Assembly: GCA_903890885.1 (NCBI GenBank)
Contig: CAITCX010000343.1
Coordinates: 1 to 8,182, forward strand
From: an uncultured Dehalococcoidia bacterium
GTDB taxonomy: Bacteria; Chloroflexota; Dehalococcoidia; Dehalococcoidales; UBA3254
DNA: 8,182 nt
Reading direction: 5' to 3'
Shown here: positions 1 to 5,608 of the stretch, piece by piece
Position numbering within the stretch: the stretch's first letter is position 1
How the letters are laid out: every line of letters starts with the position of its first letter
Position numbers and translations under genes: made by a program
Notes under the pieces: generated by a model
What the model was told of the DNA's origin: nothing
The model's database searches: none
What the model saw: the letters and a program-made list of their open reading frames with translations, nothing else

Positions 1-279
1 AAATTTGTAATTTCCCAGTTCAGTCTAACACAATTTCTTAACAATAAAAGTTACAATAAAGTAAAAATAAAGTAAATATCAGGTAAATATTTTCGGCTTT
101 TTCCCAGGCGGAGCGGGGACAGAACAATTGATGATTTTTTATAATTGTTGGCTGCTTTAGCTGATGTAGTGCTGGCGGGAGTTAACCTTGAACTTTAATA
201 AATCGTGGCTAATGATTATTGGCGTATTGCTTCTTCAGATCTATCTATTGTAGTGAATTTGAAGAAAAACCGGGGCAGT
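1..279. other. AT-rich non-coding gap downstream of panB
   Basis: No convincing gene is seen in this stretch. It holds a short tandem repeat near its left end (43-76) and a weak AT-only inverted repeat (123-129 with 143-149). A plus-strand reading frame starting with GTG at 205 runs antisense into the end of panB, has no ribosome binding site and looks spurious. The far-left AT-rich part could be the promoter region of a gene beyond the window, but I cannot identify clear -35 and -10 boxes. Confidence 0.6.
43..76. repeat. 11-bp AT-rich tandem repeat
   Basis: The unit AATAAAGTAAA occurs twice back to back without mismatch at 55-65 and 66-76. A degenerate copy (AATAAAAGTTA) at 43-53 precedes them, and a further partial echo (GGTAAATAT) follows at 82-90. 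The repeat lies in non-coding DNA. It could be an AT-rich upstream promoter element, a protein binding array or simple slippage; the sequence alone does not decide. Confidence 0.6.
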
Positions 280-290
280 CTATTCCGGTT
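261..290 (-). terminator. Probable intrinsic terminator of the pan operon
   Basis: Read on the minus strand, a 6-bp stem AACCGG/CCGGTT (290-285 with 273-268) encloses an 11-nt loop and runs directly into TTTCTTC. The panB stop codon TAG (282-280) lies within the loop, so the terminator begins inside the last codons of panB. The stem is short and the T-tract is interrupted by C, so strength is uncertain. The position at the end of the operon supports it. Confidence 0.5.
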
Positions 291-1134
291 GGGAACAACA
301 GCCTGGTTTATTAAGGTTAGCCAGTATGGCTTCGTCCATGGTAAAGCTGTTTTTTTCAGACGGGAAGACGCCGCTTTTCACTTCGTTGTGATATTCCGTA
401 ACGGCATTTTTAATGATATCTGAAAGCCGGGCGTACTGTTTGGCATGTTTGGGCACGAAATCGCTGAAGGATCCCAGAAGATCGTTGATGACCTGCACTT
501 GCCCATCGCAACCGGCGCCCGCCCCGATACCGATGGTGGGCACGCTGATCTGTTGAGTAACCCTGGCCGCTAAAGGCGCGGGAACGGTCTCCAGCACGAT
601 GGCAAAGACCCCTGCCTGTTCCAGCGCCACAGCGTCATCTAAAAGTTTTTGGGCGGTGGCAGGCGTTTTGCCCTGTATTTTATAACCGCCCAGGGCATTT
701 ACGGATTGTGGCGTAAGGCCGATGTGTCCCATAACAGGAATACCGCAATCTACGATGCGCCTGACTTTATCGGCGACCGTTAGACCGCCTTCCAGTTTGA
801 CGGCCTGCGCACCGGCCTCCTGGATAAAACGCGCCGCATTGCGCAGAGCTTCTTCGGTGCTGATGTGATAGGTCATAAAGGGCATATCGCCGACGACCAG
901 GGCTTTCTGAGTGCCGCGCACCACGGCTTTGGTGTGATGCAGCATTTCTTCCATGGTGACCGGTATGGTGGACTCGTATCCCAGCATCACCATGCCCAGG
1001 CTGTCGCCAACCAGAATCAAGGGTATGCCGGCTTCATCCAGGATGCGGGCGGTGGAATAATCGTACGCCGTCAGCATGGCGATTTTCTCGCCCTTGATCT
1101 TCATGTCTTTGATCTGGTTAATGTTAAAACGCAC
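280..1134 (-). CDS. panB: 3-methyl-2-oxobutanoate hydroxymethyltransferase (ketopantoate hydroxymethyltransferase)
   Basis: PanB transfers a one-carbon unit from 5,10-methylenetetrahydrofolate to 2-oxoisovalerate to give ketopantoate, the first committed step of pantothenate (vitamin B5) and CoA synthesis, in the cytoplasm. The 284-residue protein has normal family length and spans the whole TIM-barrel. Visible signatures are VGDSLG (42-47), VGDMPF (81-86), KLEGG (113-117), GHIGLTPQ (136-143), LETVP (181-185) and GIGAG (202-206). By alignment to characterised PanB, D44, D83 and E115 should bind Mg2+ and E182 should be the catalytic acid/base. Translation starts at GTG; the G of this codon is the last base of the panD stop TAG, a 1-nt overlap that suggests translational coupling. 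A site reading AGAGG at 1145-1141 sits 6 nt upstream. It is the last gene of the operon. The tail after residue 270 ends in a Cys-Cys pair and is not part of the conserved core. Confidence 0.97.
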   Translation of the reverse strand: MRFNINQIKDMKIKGEKIAMLTAYDYSTARILDEAGIPLILVGDSLGMVMLGYESTIPVTMEEMLHHTKAVVRGTQKALVVGDMPFMTYHISTEEALRNAARFIQEAGAQAVKLEGGLTVADKVRRIVDCGIPVMGHIGLTPQSVNALGGYKIQGKTPATAQKLLDDAVALEQAGVFAIVLETVPAPLAARVTQQISVPTIGIGAGAGCDGQVQVINDLLGSFSDFVPKHAKQYARLSDIIKNAVTEYHNEVKSGVFPSEKNSFTMDEAILANLNKPGCCSQPE

Positions 1135-1526
1135 TAGTTTCCTCTTAATATATCCAGGGCTTCATCCATCACGCCCCGGGTGTGAGTGATGCGGTTCTTT
1201 TCATCCACATAGACCAGGCGCGGATGGTAATCCTTGCATTCAGCCTCTTGCAGTTCGTGATAGGTCAGGATGATCACGATATCGCCTTTGGCTACCATGC
1301 GGGCCGCCGCGCCGTTCAAGCAAATATCCCCATTGTCGGCTTCGCCCTCAATGGCATAGGTTTGAAAGCGGGCGCCGTTGTTGATATCCAGAATATGCAC
1401 CTGTTCGTAAGGCAAAATATCGGCGGCTTCCATCAGCTTTTTGTCGATGGTGACGCTGCCTTCATAGGCGATATTGCCGTCGGTCACTCTGGCACGATGG
1501 ATTTTGCTCTTTAGCATTGTACGCAT
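1134..1526 (-). CDS. panD: Aspartate 1-decarboxylase, pyruvoyl-dependent
   Basis: PanD decarboxylates L-aspartate to beta-alanine, the second building block of pantothenate. It is made as a 130-residue pro-enzyme that cleaves itself between Gly and Ser, leaving a pyruvoyl group. The cleavage site is visible as YEGSVTID (21-28), with the cut between G23 and S24, matching G24-S25 in the E. coli protein. The conserved R53 and Y57 (in GARFQTYAIEGE, 51-62) and the NGAAAR segment (71-76) are present, so the enzyme looks intact. The ATG at 1526 is preferred because the MRTML start matches the family; an ATG at 1517 is an alternative. A GAGAGGGA ribosome site lies upstream. The start overlaps the end of the preceding DUF2520 gene by 16 nt and the stop overlaps panB by 1 nt. 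Some bacteria need a PanM/PanZ maturation factor; none is seen here. Confidence 0.97.
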   Translation of the reverse strand: MRTMLKSKIHRARVTDGNIAYEGSVTIDKKLMEAADILPYEQVHILDINNGARFQTYAIEGEADNGDICLNGAAARMVAKGDIVIILTYHELQEAECKDYHPRLVYVDEKNRITHTRGVMDEALDILRGN

Positions 1527-2419
1527 TTTTCGTCCCTCTCAGAAAAAGTTTTAAGAGTCTGGTGTAAAATATCTTCAAGCTCTTTAGCCTGATTCTCATT
1601 GATCTTACCCTTGGCCAGGGCCACCGGAATAGTTTGCAACCCTAACTGGCAGTAGGCCGGTATAATGGCAGGGGCCGTCTCTTTCAGTGTATTCAAATGA
1701 ATCTGCACCGTTCCAATATCGCCGCGCGCGATGGGCCCGGTGAGGGCATTGGGAACGCTCAGATTTTCGATATTGTTAAGAGTGCCTTTCAGCAAAGGCA
1801 GCAAGGCCTGAATGGCCTGATCAGCCGGTATGCCGAAACTGCCCCACAGGTCGGTGGCGAGCTTCACCAGGGTAACCAGGTAGTTGGATGTTATAACCGC
1901 CGCGGCGTGATAGGCAGCTTTGTCGCCGGCGTCGAGCTTGATCCAGCGCCCTTCCAATGACAGCGCCAATTCTTTTAATTGCTCCAATAAAGCCCCTTCA
2001 GCCTCCAGAGCGAAGGTGGAGCCCGACAAATTATCAATGGCTTTCTGGATACTGGCGAAGGTCTGCAGCGGATGAAATGAGCCGACCTGTGCGCCTACCA
2101 TGCGGGCAGGTTCCAGGACATCCAGAGAATCCGCGCCGGAACAATGCACTACATACTTACCTTGATGCCAGCGGACCGCATCCACAATAAGCTGTATCGC
2201 ATCATCCGTAGTGGTGATAAAAACCAGGTCGGTATGATCGGCTACTTCCTGAGGTGTATTATAAACAACCACATCGCCGGTCATCTCATTCAGTCTGCGG
2301 GCAGAAGATAAACTGCGGCTGGTTACGGCGGCAATATCATAACCCTGGCGTTTTAATCTGACCGCCAGCGCCGTGCCTACTGTGCCTGCTCCTATAAAGC
2401 CTATTTTCAGTTTTCCCAT
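1511..2419 (-). CDS. panG: Rossmann-fold/DUF2520 protein, probable PanG-type ketopantoate reductase
   Basis: The 302-residue protein has an N-terminal NAD(P)-binding Rossmann domain with GAGTVG (10-15, in KIGFIGAGTVGTALA), then a helical DUF2520 domain. Family-like motifs are HCSGA (92-96), GSFHPLQTF (113-121), KAAYHAAAV (167-175) with N179, and LTGPIARGD (226-234). As the first gene of a pan operon it most likely reduces ketopantoate to pantoate with NADPH, the step done by PanE or IlvC elsewhere. My recollection is that PanG of Francisella and its Enterococcus homologue EF1861 belong to this type; the symbol rests on that and on context, not on a search. The frame stays open upstream to a GTG at 2569, but I chose the ATG at 2419: it gives the expected Rossmann start, has a GGGGA site 7 nt upstream (2431-2427), and lies downstream of an intrinsic terminator that the longer form would have to encode. 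The 3' end overlaps panD by 16 nt. Other NAD(P)-dependent oxidoreductase roles remain possible. Confidence 0.85.
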   Translation of the reverse strand: MGKLKIGFIGAGTVGTALAVRLKRQGYDIAAVTSRSLSSARRLNEMTGDVVVYNTPQEVADHTDLVFITTTDDAIQLIVDAVRWHQGKYVVHCSGADSLDVLEPARMVGAQVGSFHPLQTFASIQKAIDNLSGSTFALEAEGALLEQLKELALSLEGRWIKLDAGDKAAYHAAAVITSNYLVTLVKLATDLWGSFGIPADQAIQALLPLLKGTLNNIENLSVPNALTGPIARGDIGTVQIHLNTLKETAPAIIPAYCQLGLQTIPVALAKGKINENQAKELEDILHQTLKTFSERDEKCVQC

Positions 2420-2446
2420 TTTATTATCCCCATGCGATGAAATGGC

Positions 2447-2479
2447 AAAAAAAATACCTTCTCCGTTGACCAGAGAAGG
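2447..2479 (-). terminator. Intrinsic terminator in the pan leader (attenuator)
   Basis: On the minus strand an 8-bp stem CCTTCTCT/GGAGAAGG (2479-2472 with 2464-2457, the closing pair a U-G wobble) with a 7-nt loop is followed by TA and eight consecutive T (2454-2447). This is a strong rho-independent terminator. No minus-strand gene lies upstream of it, only the pan leader, and the pan start codon is just 28 nt downstream. It is therefore best explained as an attenuator that stops transcription before the operon unless an alternative fold forms. Confidence 0.85.
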
Positions 2480-2525
2480 CACGAAAATACTTCGTTTAAC
2501 TTGCCGTCTCGGTCGTTTCCGATCC
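2469..2525 (-). promoter_or_regulatory. Antiterminator and competing GNRA hairpin in the pan leader
   Basis: GAGACGGC (2510-2503) can pair with GCCTTCTC (2480-2473), 7 of 8 positions, and ACC (2513-2511) continues the helix with GGT (2471-2469) past one bulged T. An inner CGAA/TTCG stem (2494-2491 with 2485-2482) closes the interior. This fold uses up the whole 5' arm of the terminator, so it would act as antiterminator. Just upstream, GGATCG-GAAA-CGACC (2525-2511) folds into a hairpin with a bulged A and a GAAA tetraloop; it shares ACC with the antiterminator and so competes with it. The pairings are read by eye; no folding energy was computed. Confidence 0.6.
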
Positions 2526-2619
2526 AAGCGACTGACCCAAAACAAACTTGAAAGATCCACCTGGCTCACCGCTCCGAAAATTCGGGGTCGATGGCCGGAC
2601 CAATCAAACTTCTGATTAA

Positions 2620-2648
2620 ATTTTAGTTAACGTACCGGAATTTGTCAA
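2620..2648 (-). promoter_or_regulatory. Sigma-70-type promoter of the pan operon
   Basis: On the minus strand a perfect -35 box TTGACA (2648-2643) and a -10 box TAAAAT (2625-2620, 5 of 6 consensus bases) are separated by exactly 17 nt. Transcription should start near 2613. It points into the pan leader and away from tldD. Confidence 0.8.
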
Positions 2649-2649
2649 T

Positions 2650-2688
2650 ATGGGTATACGACTGTCTTTCTTGCGCCGTAAAACCCAT
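2650..2688. repeat. Inverted repeat upstream of the pan promoter
   Basis: ATGGGT (2650-2655) matches ACCCAT (2683-2688), and after a small internal mismatch ACG (2658-2660) matches CGT (2677-2679). The repeat ends 2 bp upstream of the pan -35 box. It could be an operator half-site pair, or a stem in an RNA if transcription begins further upstream. Confidence 0.5.
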
Positions 2689-2723
2689 CTTCGCGGGAAG
2701 CCAACTCACCTCCCGTCCCAACG

Positions 2724-2753
2724 ATTGTGCCAGGAACACCACAGGCTTGTCAA
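2724..2753 (-). promoter_or_regulatory. Possible second, upstream promoter for the pan operon
   Basis: On the minus strand TTGACA (2753-2748) is followed after 18 nt by CACAAT (2729-2724, 4 of 6 consensus bases). It would produce a transcript that includes the 2650-2688 repeat before entering the pan leader. The -35 box overlaps the tldD -35 on the other strand because the sequence there (TTGTCAA) is nearly palindromic, so this may be coincidence. Confidence 0.25.
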
Positions 2754-2775
2754 AGCCTTCAAGAGATCATATCAT
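2747..2775 (+). promoter_or_regulatory. Promoter of tldD-pmbA
   Basis: A -35 box TTGTCA (2747-2752) and a -10 box TATCAT (2770-2775) are spaced by 17 nt, each matching 5 of 6 consensus positions. Transcription would start near 2782, about 33 nt before the tldD start codon. The -35 lies in a 6-bp hairpin (AGGCTT/AAGCCT, 2743-2758) and the -10 lies in a second palindrome. Confidence 0.7.
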
Positions 2776-2788
2776 TAAGATATATCTC
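2763..2788. promoter_or_regulatory. Inverted repeat over the tldD -10 box, candidate operator
   Basis: GAGAT-c-ATATC (2763-2773) is mirrored by GATAT-ATCTC (2779-2788) around the spacer ATTAA. Ten base pairs match with a single extra C on the left. It covers the -10 box and predicted start site of tldD, the usual place for a repressor operator. It could also form a hairpin in DNA but is too AT-rich and too early in the transcript to be a terminator. Confidence 0.45.
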
Positions 2789-2814
2789 AAAATTAGTAGA
2801 CTGAGGAAAAACTT

Positions 2815-4188
2815 ATGAATATCAAAGAAGCCGGTCACCTGCTGGCTGGCATAGTCACTAAATATGACGCTGAATACATTGAAGCCCATCTGGAAGAAAG
2901 CCAGGCCAGCCACGTGGCCTACCGGGGCAAGGACCTGGAGTCCATGGACAAGACCGCAGCAGTAGGAGGCAATGTACGGGCCCTGGTTAAGGGTGGATGG
3001 GGCTTCGTCAGCTTCAACAATCTGGACAACCTGGAGGCTAAGGTTAAACAGGCTGTGGAACAGGCTGGCTACGTCAGTAACGGAGAGGCCAGGGTCAATC
3101 CGCTGCTGCCCGTTGTAGACAGGACCCAGGCAGAGGTCTGGCATAATCCTGTGGAAATCCCACTGGCAGAAAAGAAACGCATACTGGATGAATATAATGA
3201 AGTCATCTGGTCAGTCCCCAAGTTGCAGACTTCGGTGATTGGCTATGCCGACGGGTACAGGAAAAACCTTTATCTCAATTCCGCTGGCAGCTACATCGAG
3301 CAGGAAAGGGCGGACGTAACACTTCGCACCACCGCCATTGCCGCCGATAACGGAGGGGTTCAGCAGGTGGGGCTTAGCCTGGGCAGCCGGGGTGATTTCA
3401 ACGCCATTAAAGGACTGCACGACCAGGTGCGCAACATGGCCCAAAACGCGGTTAAAATGCTTTCCAGCCCGCAGGCCAAAGGCGGAGAATATACCGTGGT
3501 ACTGGATCCCATTTTGGCCGGGGTCTTCGTGCACGAGGCCTTCGGCCATCTTTCCGAAGCCGACCATGTGTATGAAAACCCGCAGTTGCGTGAGCTTATG
3601 CAATTGGGTAAGACCTTCGGACCCCAGCATTTGAATATCGTGGATGGTGCGTCCGTGCCGGGTCTGCGCGGCAGTTATAAATACGATGATGAAGGCGTTC
3701 CGGCCGGTAAAACCTATTTGATCAGGGAAGGCGTCCTGACCGGACGGCTGCATTCCAGGGAAACTGCGGCCAAAATGAAGGAGAACCTGAGCGGCAACGC
3801 CCGGGCCATCAGTTACCGCTACCCGCCTATCGTGCGCATGACCAACACCTACATCGAAGCTGGTAAAACCACTTTTAAGGACATGATCGCCGACATTAAA
3901 GAAGGTATTTATGTAAAGAACTGGTACGGCGGGACCACTAGCATGGAGATGTTCACCTTTTCCGCCGGTGAAGCTTACATGATCCGCAACGGGCAAATCG
4001 CCGAAATGCTGCGTCCCGTAGTTTTAACCGGCAACGTCTTCTCAACCCTTAAGAATATCGATGCCATCGGCAACGACCTGGATATGAACCAGGGCGGCGG
4101 CTGCGGCAAAGGCGGTCAATCGCCGCTGCCAGTTTCAAACGGCAGCCCGCATATCAGAATCCAGCGCTGCCTGATTGGAGGGAAATAA
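2815..4188 (+). CDS. tldD: Metalloprotease TldD, zinc-bearing subunit
   Basis: TldD and TldE (PmbA) form a cytoplasmic heterodimeric metalloprotease that trims or degrades unfolded peptides; in E. coli it processes the leader of microcin B17 precursor and degrades the CcdA antitoxin. The 457-residue protein is of normal length (peptidase family U62). The zinc site is visible as HEAFGH (240-245), with H240 and H245 as ligands and E241 catalytic. The third ligand is probably C430 in GGGCGKGGQ, matching the C-terminal cysteine of E. coli TldD. Other family segments are GSYKYDDEG (286-294), NARAISYRYPP (328-338) and YVKNWYGGTTSMEMFTFSAGEA (366-387). The ATG has a GAGG site (2803-2806) 8 nt upstream. 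The stop codon abuts the pmbA start with no spacer, so the partners are co-translated. No obvious substrate is encoded nearby, unless the weak 42-codon frame upstream is real. Confidence 0.96.
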   Translation: MNIKEAGHLLAGIVTKYDAEYIEAHLEESQASHVAYRGKDLESMDKTAAVGGNVRALVKGGWGFVSFNNLDNLEAKVKQAVEQAGYVSNGEARVNPLLPVVDRTQAEVWHNPVEIPLAEKKRILDEYNEVIWSVPKLQTSVIGYADGYRKNLYLNSAGSYIEQERADVTLRTTAIAADNGGVQQVGLSLGSRGDFNAIKGLHDQVRNMAQNAVKMLSSPQAKGGEYTVVLDPILAGVFVHEAFGHLSEADHVYENPQLRELMQLGKTFGPQHLNIVDGASVPGLRGSYKYDDEGVPAGKTYLIREGVLTGRLHSRETAAKMKENLSGNARAISYRYPPIVRMTNTYIEAGKTTFKDMIADIKEGIYVKNWYGGTTSMEMFTFSAGEAYMIRNGQIAEMLRPVVLTGNVFSTLKNIDAIGNDLDMNQGGGCGKGGQSPLPVSNGSPHIRIQRCLIGGK

Positions 4189-5490
4189 ATGGAAGAGATA
4201 CTTGAATTAGCCCGCAAGGTGTCAGAAGAAGCTGAGGTTTACGCTGTTTCATCACAGGAAACGCCGGTGCACTTTGAAGCCAACCGCTTGAAAGCTATTG
4301 AGAGCAAGCAAAGCTCCAGCCTCTCTTTGCGCATTATTAAAAATGGTAAACTCGGCTATGCTGCTGCCAGCGGCCAGATCGATCCCCGCCAACTGGTGGA
4401 CATTGCAGTCGAGACTTCTGAGTTCGGTATGCCCGCACAGTTCTCTTTTCCGTCAACAAGAAGTTTCCCCGCGGTGCAAATTTTTGACCCCGAAGTCGAA
4501 TCCATAAGCATTGGGCAAATGATCGAACTGGGACGAAAATTAATTGAACCAGTGCTAAAAAGTACTAACGGTATCCTCTGTGATGCCGGAGTTACCCGTG
4601 ACAGCGTTACACTCACCGTGATGAACTCGCGTGGCGGGCAGGTTCAATATAAAAAAAGCGGATTCGCTATGGGTGTTTCCGGAACATTGATAAGAGATAC
4701 CGATATGCTTTTTGTAGGAGAGGGGCAGGAGTCCTGCCACCCTCTCAAAGATACGCAATCCATTACAGATATCGTGCTGAATCAACTCGAACTGGCCAAA
4801 AACACGGCAGAAGTAACTACCGGGCAAATGCCCGTAATATTTACACCGGACGGTGTTGTAAGCGCCTTCCTGCCGGCCTTAATGTCGGCTTTAAATGGTA
4901 AAACCGTATTGCTGGGGGCTTCTCCGCTTGGCCAACGTCTAAACGAAAAGGTTTTCGATACCCGCTTCTCCCTTTTTGACGATCCCACCCTGGATTTTGC
5001 CCCCAACTCCCGCCCCTGCGACGACGAAGGTACAGCCAGCCGCCGCACCCCTTTGATCGAAAAGGGTGTAATCCGGAATTTCTTTTACGATCTGCAAACG
5101 GCAGGGCAGGCACATACGCAAAGTACAGGCAACGGCAGCCGCGGCAGAGGCGGTTTGATGTCGCCCTCTCCCAGCGCCTGGATCATCGGTACTGGCCAAA
5201 CCTTGTTCGAGGACATGGTAAAGGATATCAAAGAAGGACTGGTTATCGAGCAATTGATGGGAGCTGAACAGGGTAATGTGCTGGGTGGCGATTTCAGCGG
5301 CAACGTGCTGTTGGGCTACAAGGTCGAAAACGGCAAAATTACAGGCAGAGTGAAAAATACCATGGTGTCCGGAAACATTTATCAAATTCTGAAAGAAACA
5401 GCCGCTATTGGCAAAGTAGCCAAATGGATCGGAGGCGGAGTTTGCACCCCGGCTATTTATTGCTCCAGTATATCAGTTGCCAGCAAATGA
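4189..5490 (+). CDS. pmbA: PmbA/TldE, non-catalytic partner subunit of the TldD protease
   Basis: This 433-residue protein is the paralogue and partner of TldD. It keeps the U62 family fold but lacks HExxxH: the equivalent region reads FLPALMSALNG (227-237), as expected for PmbA/TldE, so zinc and catalysis come from TldD. Conserved segments include CDDEGTASRRTPLIEKGVI (277-295), the glycine-rich GNGSRGRGG (314-322), DIKEGLVIEQLMG (346-358) and GDFSGNVLLGYKVENGKITGR with VKNTMVSGN (367-396). The ATG follows the tldD TAA directly, and a strong GGAGGG ribosome site (4177-4182) lies in the last codons of tldD. No frameshift or loss of conserved core is seen. No clear terminator follows; the next promoter begins about 40 nt downstream. 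Confidence 0.95.
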   Translation: MEEILELARKVSEEAEVYAVSSQETPVHFEANRLKAIESKQSSSLSLRIIKNGKLGYAAASGQIDPRQLVDIAVETSEFGMPAQFSFPSTRSFPAVQIFDPEVESISIGQMIELGRKLIEPVLKSTNGILCDAGVTRDSVTLTVMNSRGGQVQYKKSGFAMGVSGTLIRDTDMLFVGEGQESCHPLKDTQSITDIVLNQLELAKNTAEVTTGQMPVIFTPDGVVSAFLPALMSALNGKTVLLGASPLGQRLNEKVFDTRFSLFDDPTLDFAPNSRPCDDEGTASRRTPLIEKGVIRNFFYDLQTAGQAHTQSTGNGSRGRGGLMSPSPSAWIIGTGQTLFEDMVKDIKEGLVIEQLMGAEQGNVLGGDFSGNVLLGYKVENGKITGRVKNTMVSGNIYQILKETAAIGKVAKWIGGGVCTPAIYCSSISVASK

Positions 5491-5532
5491 ATTCTATCTT
5501 AAACTAATAAGTAGAAACTGAAAAAACAGGAT

Positions 5533-5562
5533 TTTCCATCATATTCAAATGCCGGTTATAAT
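5533..5562 (+). promoter_or_regulatory. Promoter of the PAC2-HEAT-GNAT cluster
   Basis: A perfect -10 box TATAAT (5557-5562) is preceded after 18 nt by TTTCCA (5533-5538), which matches 4 of 6 -35 consensus bases. Transcription would start near 5569, about 40 nt before the start codon of the PAC2 gene. It lies in the 118-nt gap after pmbA. Confidence 0.6.
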
Positions 5563-5608
5563 GTTAATTAGATCAGTCGTCCAAATCGGGTAGAGAATAG
5601 CGAGGCTT

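Larger units (their letters stand above)
2419..2613 (-). promoter_or_regulatory. Structured 5' leader of the pan operon, candidate riboswitch or attenuator
   Basis: The predicted transcript start (about 2613) and the ATG at 2419 leave a leader of about 195 nt. Its first half could form a sensor domain: a GGTC/GACC hairpin (2601-2598 with 2589-2586), a CCGA/TCGG hairpin (2585-2582 with 2577-2574), and a TCAAG/CTTGG long-range pairing further on. Its second half is the antiterminator/terminator switch. I do not recognise the hallmark sequences of TPP, FMN, SAM, cobalamin, lysine, glycine or T-box elements. The ligand or protein is unknown; a product or precursor of pantothenate or branched-chain amino acid synthesis would fit the operon. 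Confidence 0.55.
2420..2814. other. Divergent regulatory region between pan operon and tldD
   Basis: This 395-bp stretch separates the minus-strand pan operon from plus-strand tldD. It contains the pan promoter and its structured attenuator leader (left half), several inverted repeats in the middle (2650-2688, 2694-2714, 2743-2758), and the tldD promoter with an overlapping palindrome (right end). No conserved protein is recognisable. An open frame of 42 codons at 2650-2778 (plus) is basic and lacks a good ribosome site. Confidence 0.8.

Noticed and set aside
118..145. Plus-strand promoter with TATAAT at 140-145
   Set aside because: The -10 is perfect but the best -35 is poor and no plus-strand gene follows; it would only run antisense into panB. 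Likely chance in AT-rich DNA.
123..149. Terminator hairpin AACAATT/AATTGTT in the left gap
   Set aside because: The stem is almost all A/T with a 13-nt loop and no following T-tract; the hairpin at the panB stop codon is a better candidate.
2420..2569. Extended N-terminus of the DUF2520 protein from a GTG at 2569
   Set aside because: The extra 50 residues precede the expected Rossmann start, encode the terminator hairpin and T-tract, and have no proper ribosome site (GGAG is only 2 nt from the GTG).
2419..2613. T-box or another known riboswitch in the pan leader
   Set aside because: An AGGTGGATC stretch loosely recalls the T-box core, but it lies about 80 nt from the terminator rather than in the antiterminator, and no specifier stem or other known class signature is visible.
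3211..3996. Long open frame on the minus strand inside tldD (261 codons)
   Set aside because: It is antisense to a fully conserved tldD, has no family signature and arises from the GC-skewed codon positions of tldD.
4939..5385. Minus-strand open frame inside pmbA
   Set aside because: It is antisense to conserved pmbA sequence and shows no recognisable protein features.
5491..5556. Terminator after pmbA
   Set aside because: CTG-AAAAAA-CAG before GATTTT is only a 3-bp stem; no convincing hairpin plus T-tract is present, so readthrough into the PAC2 cluster is possible.
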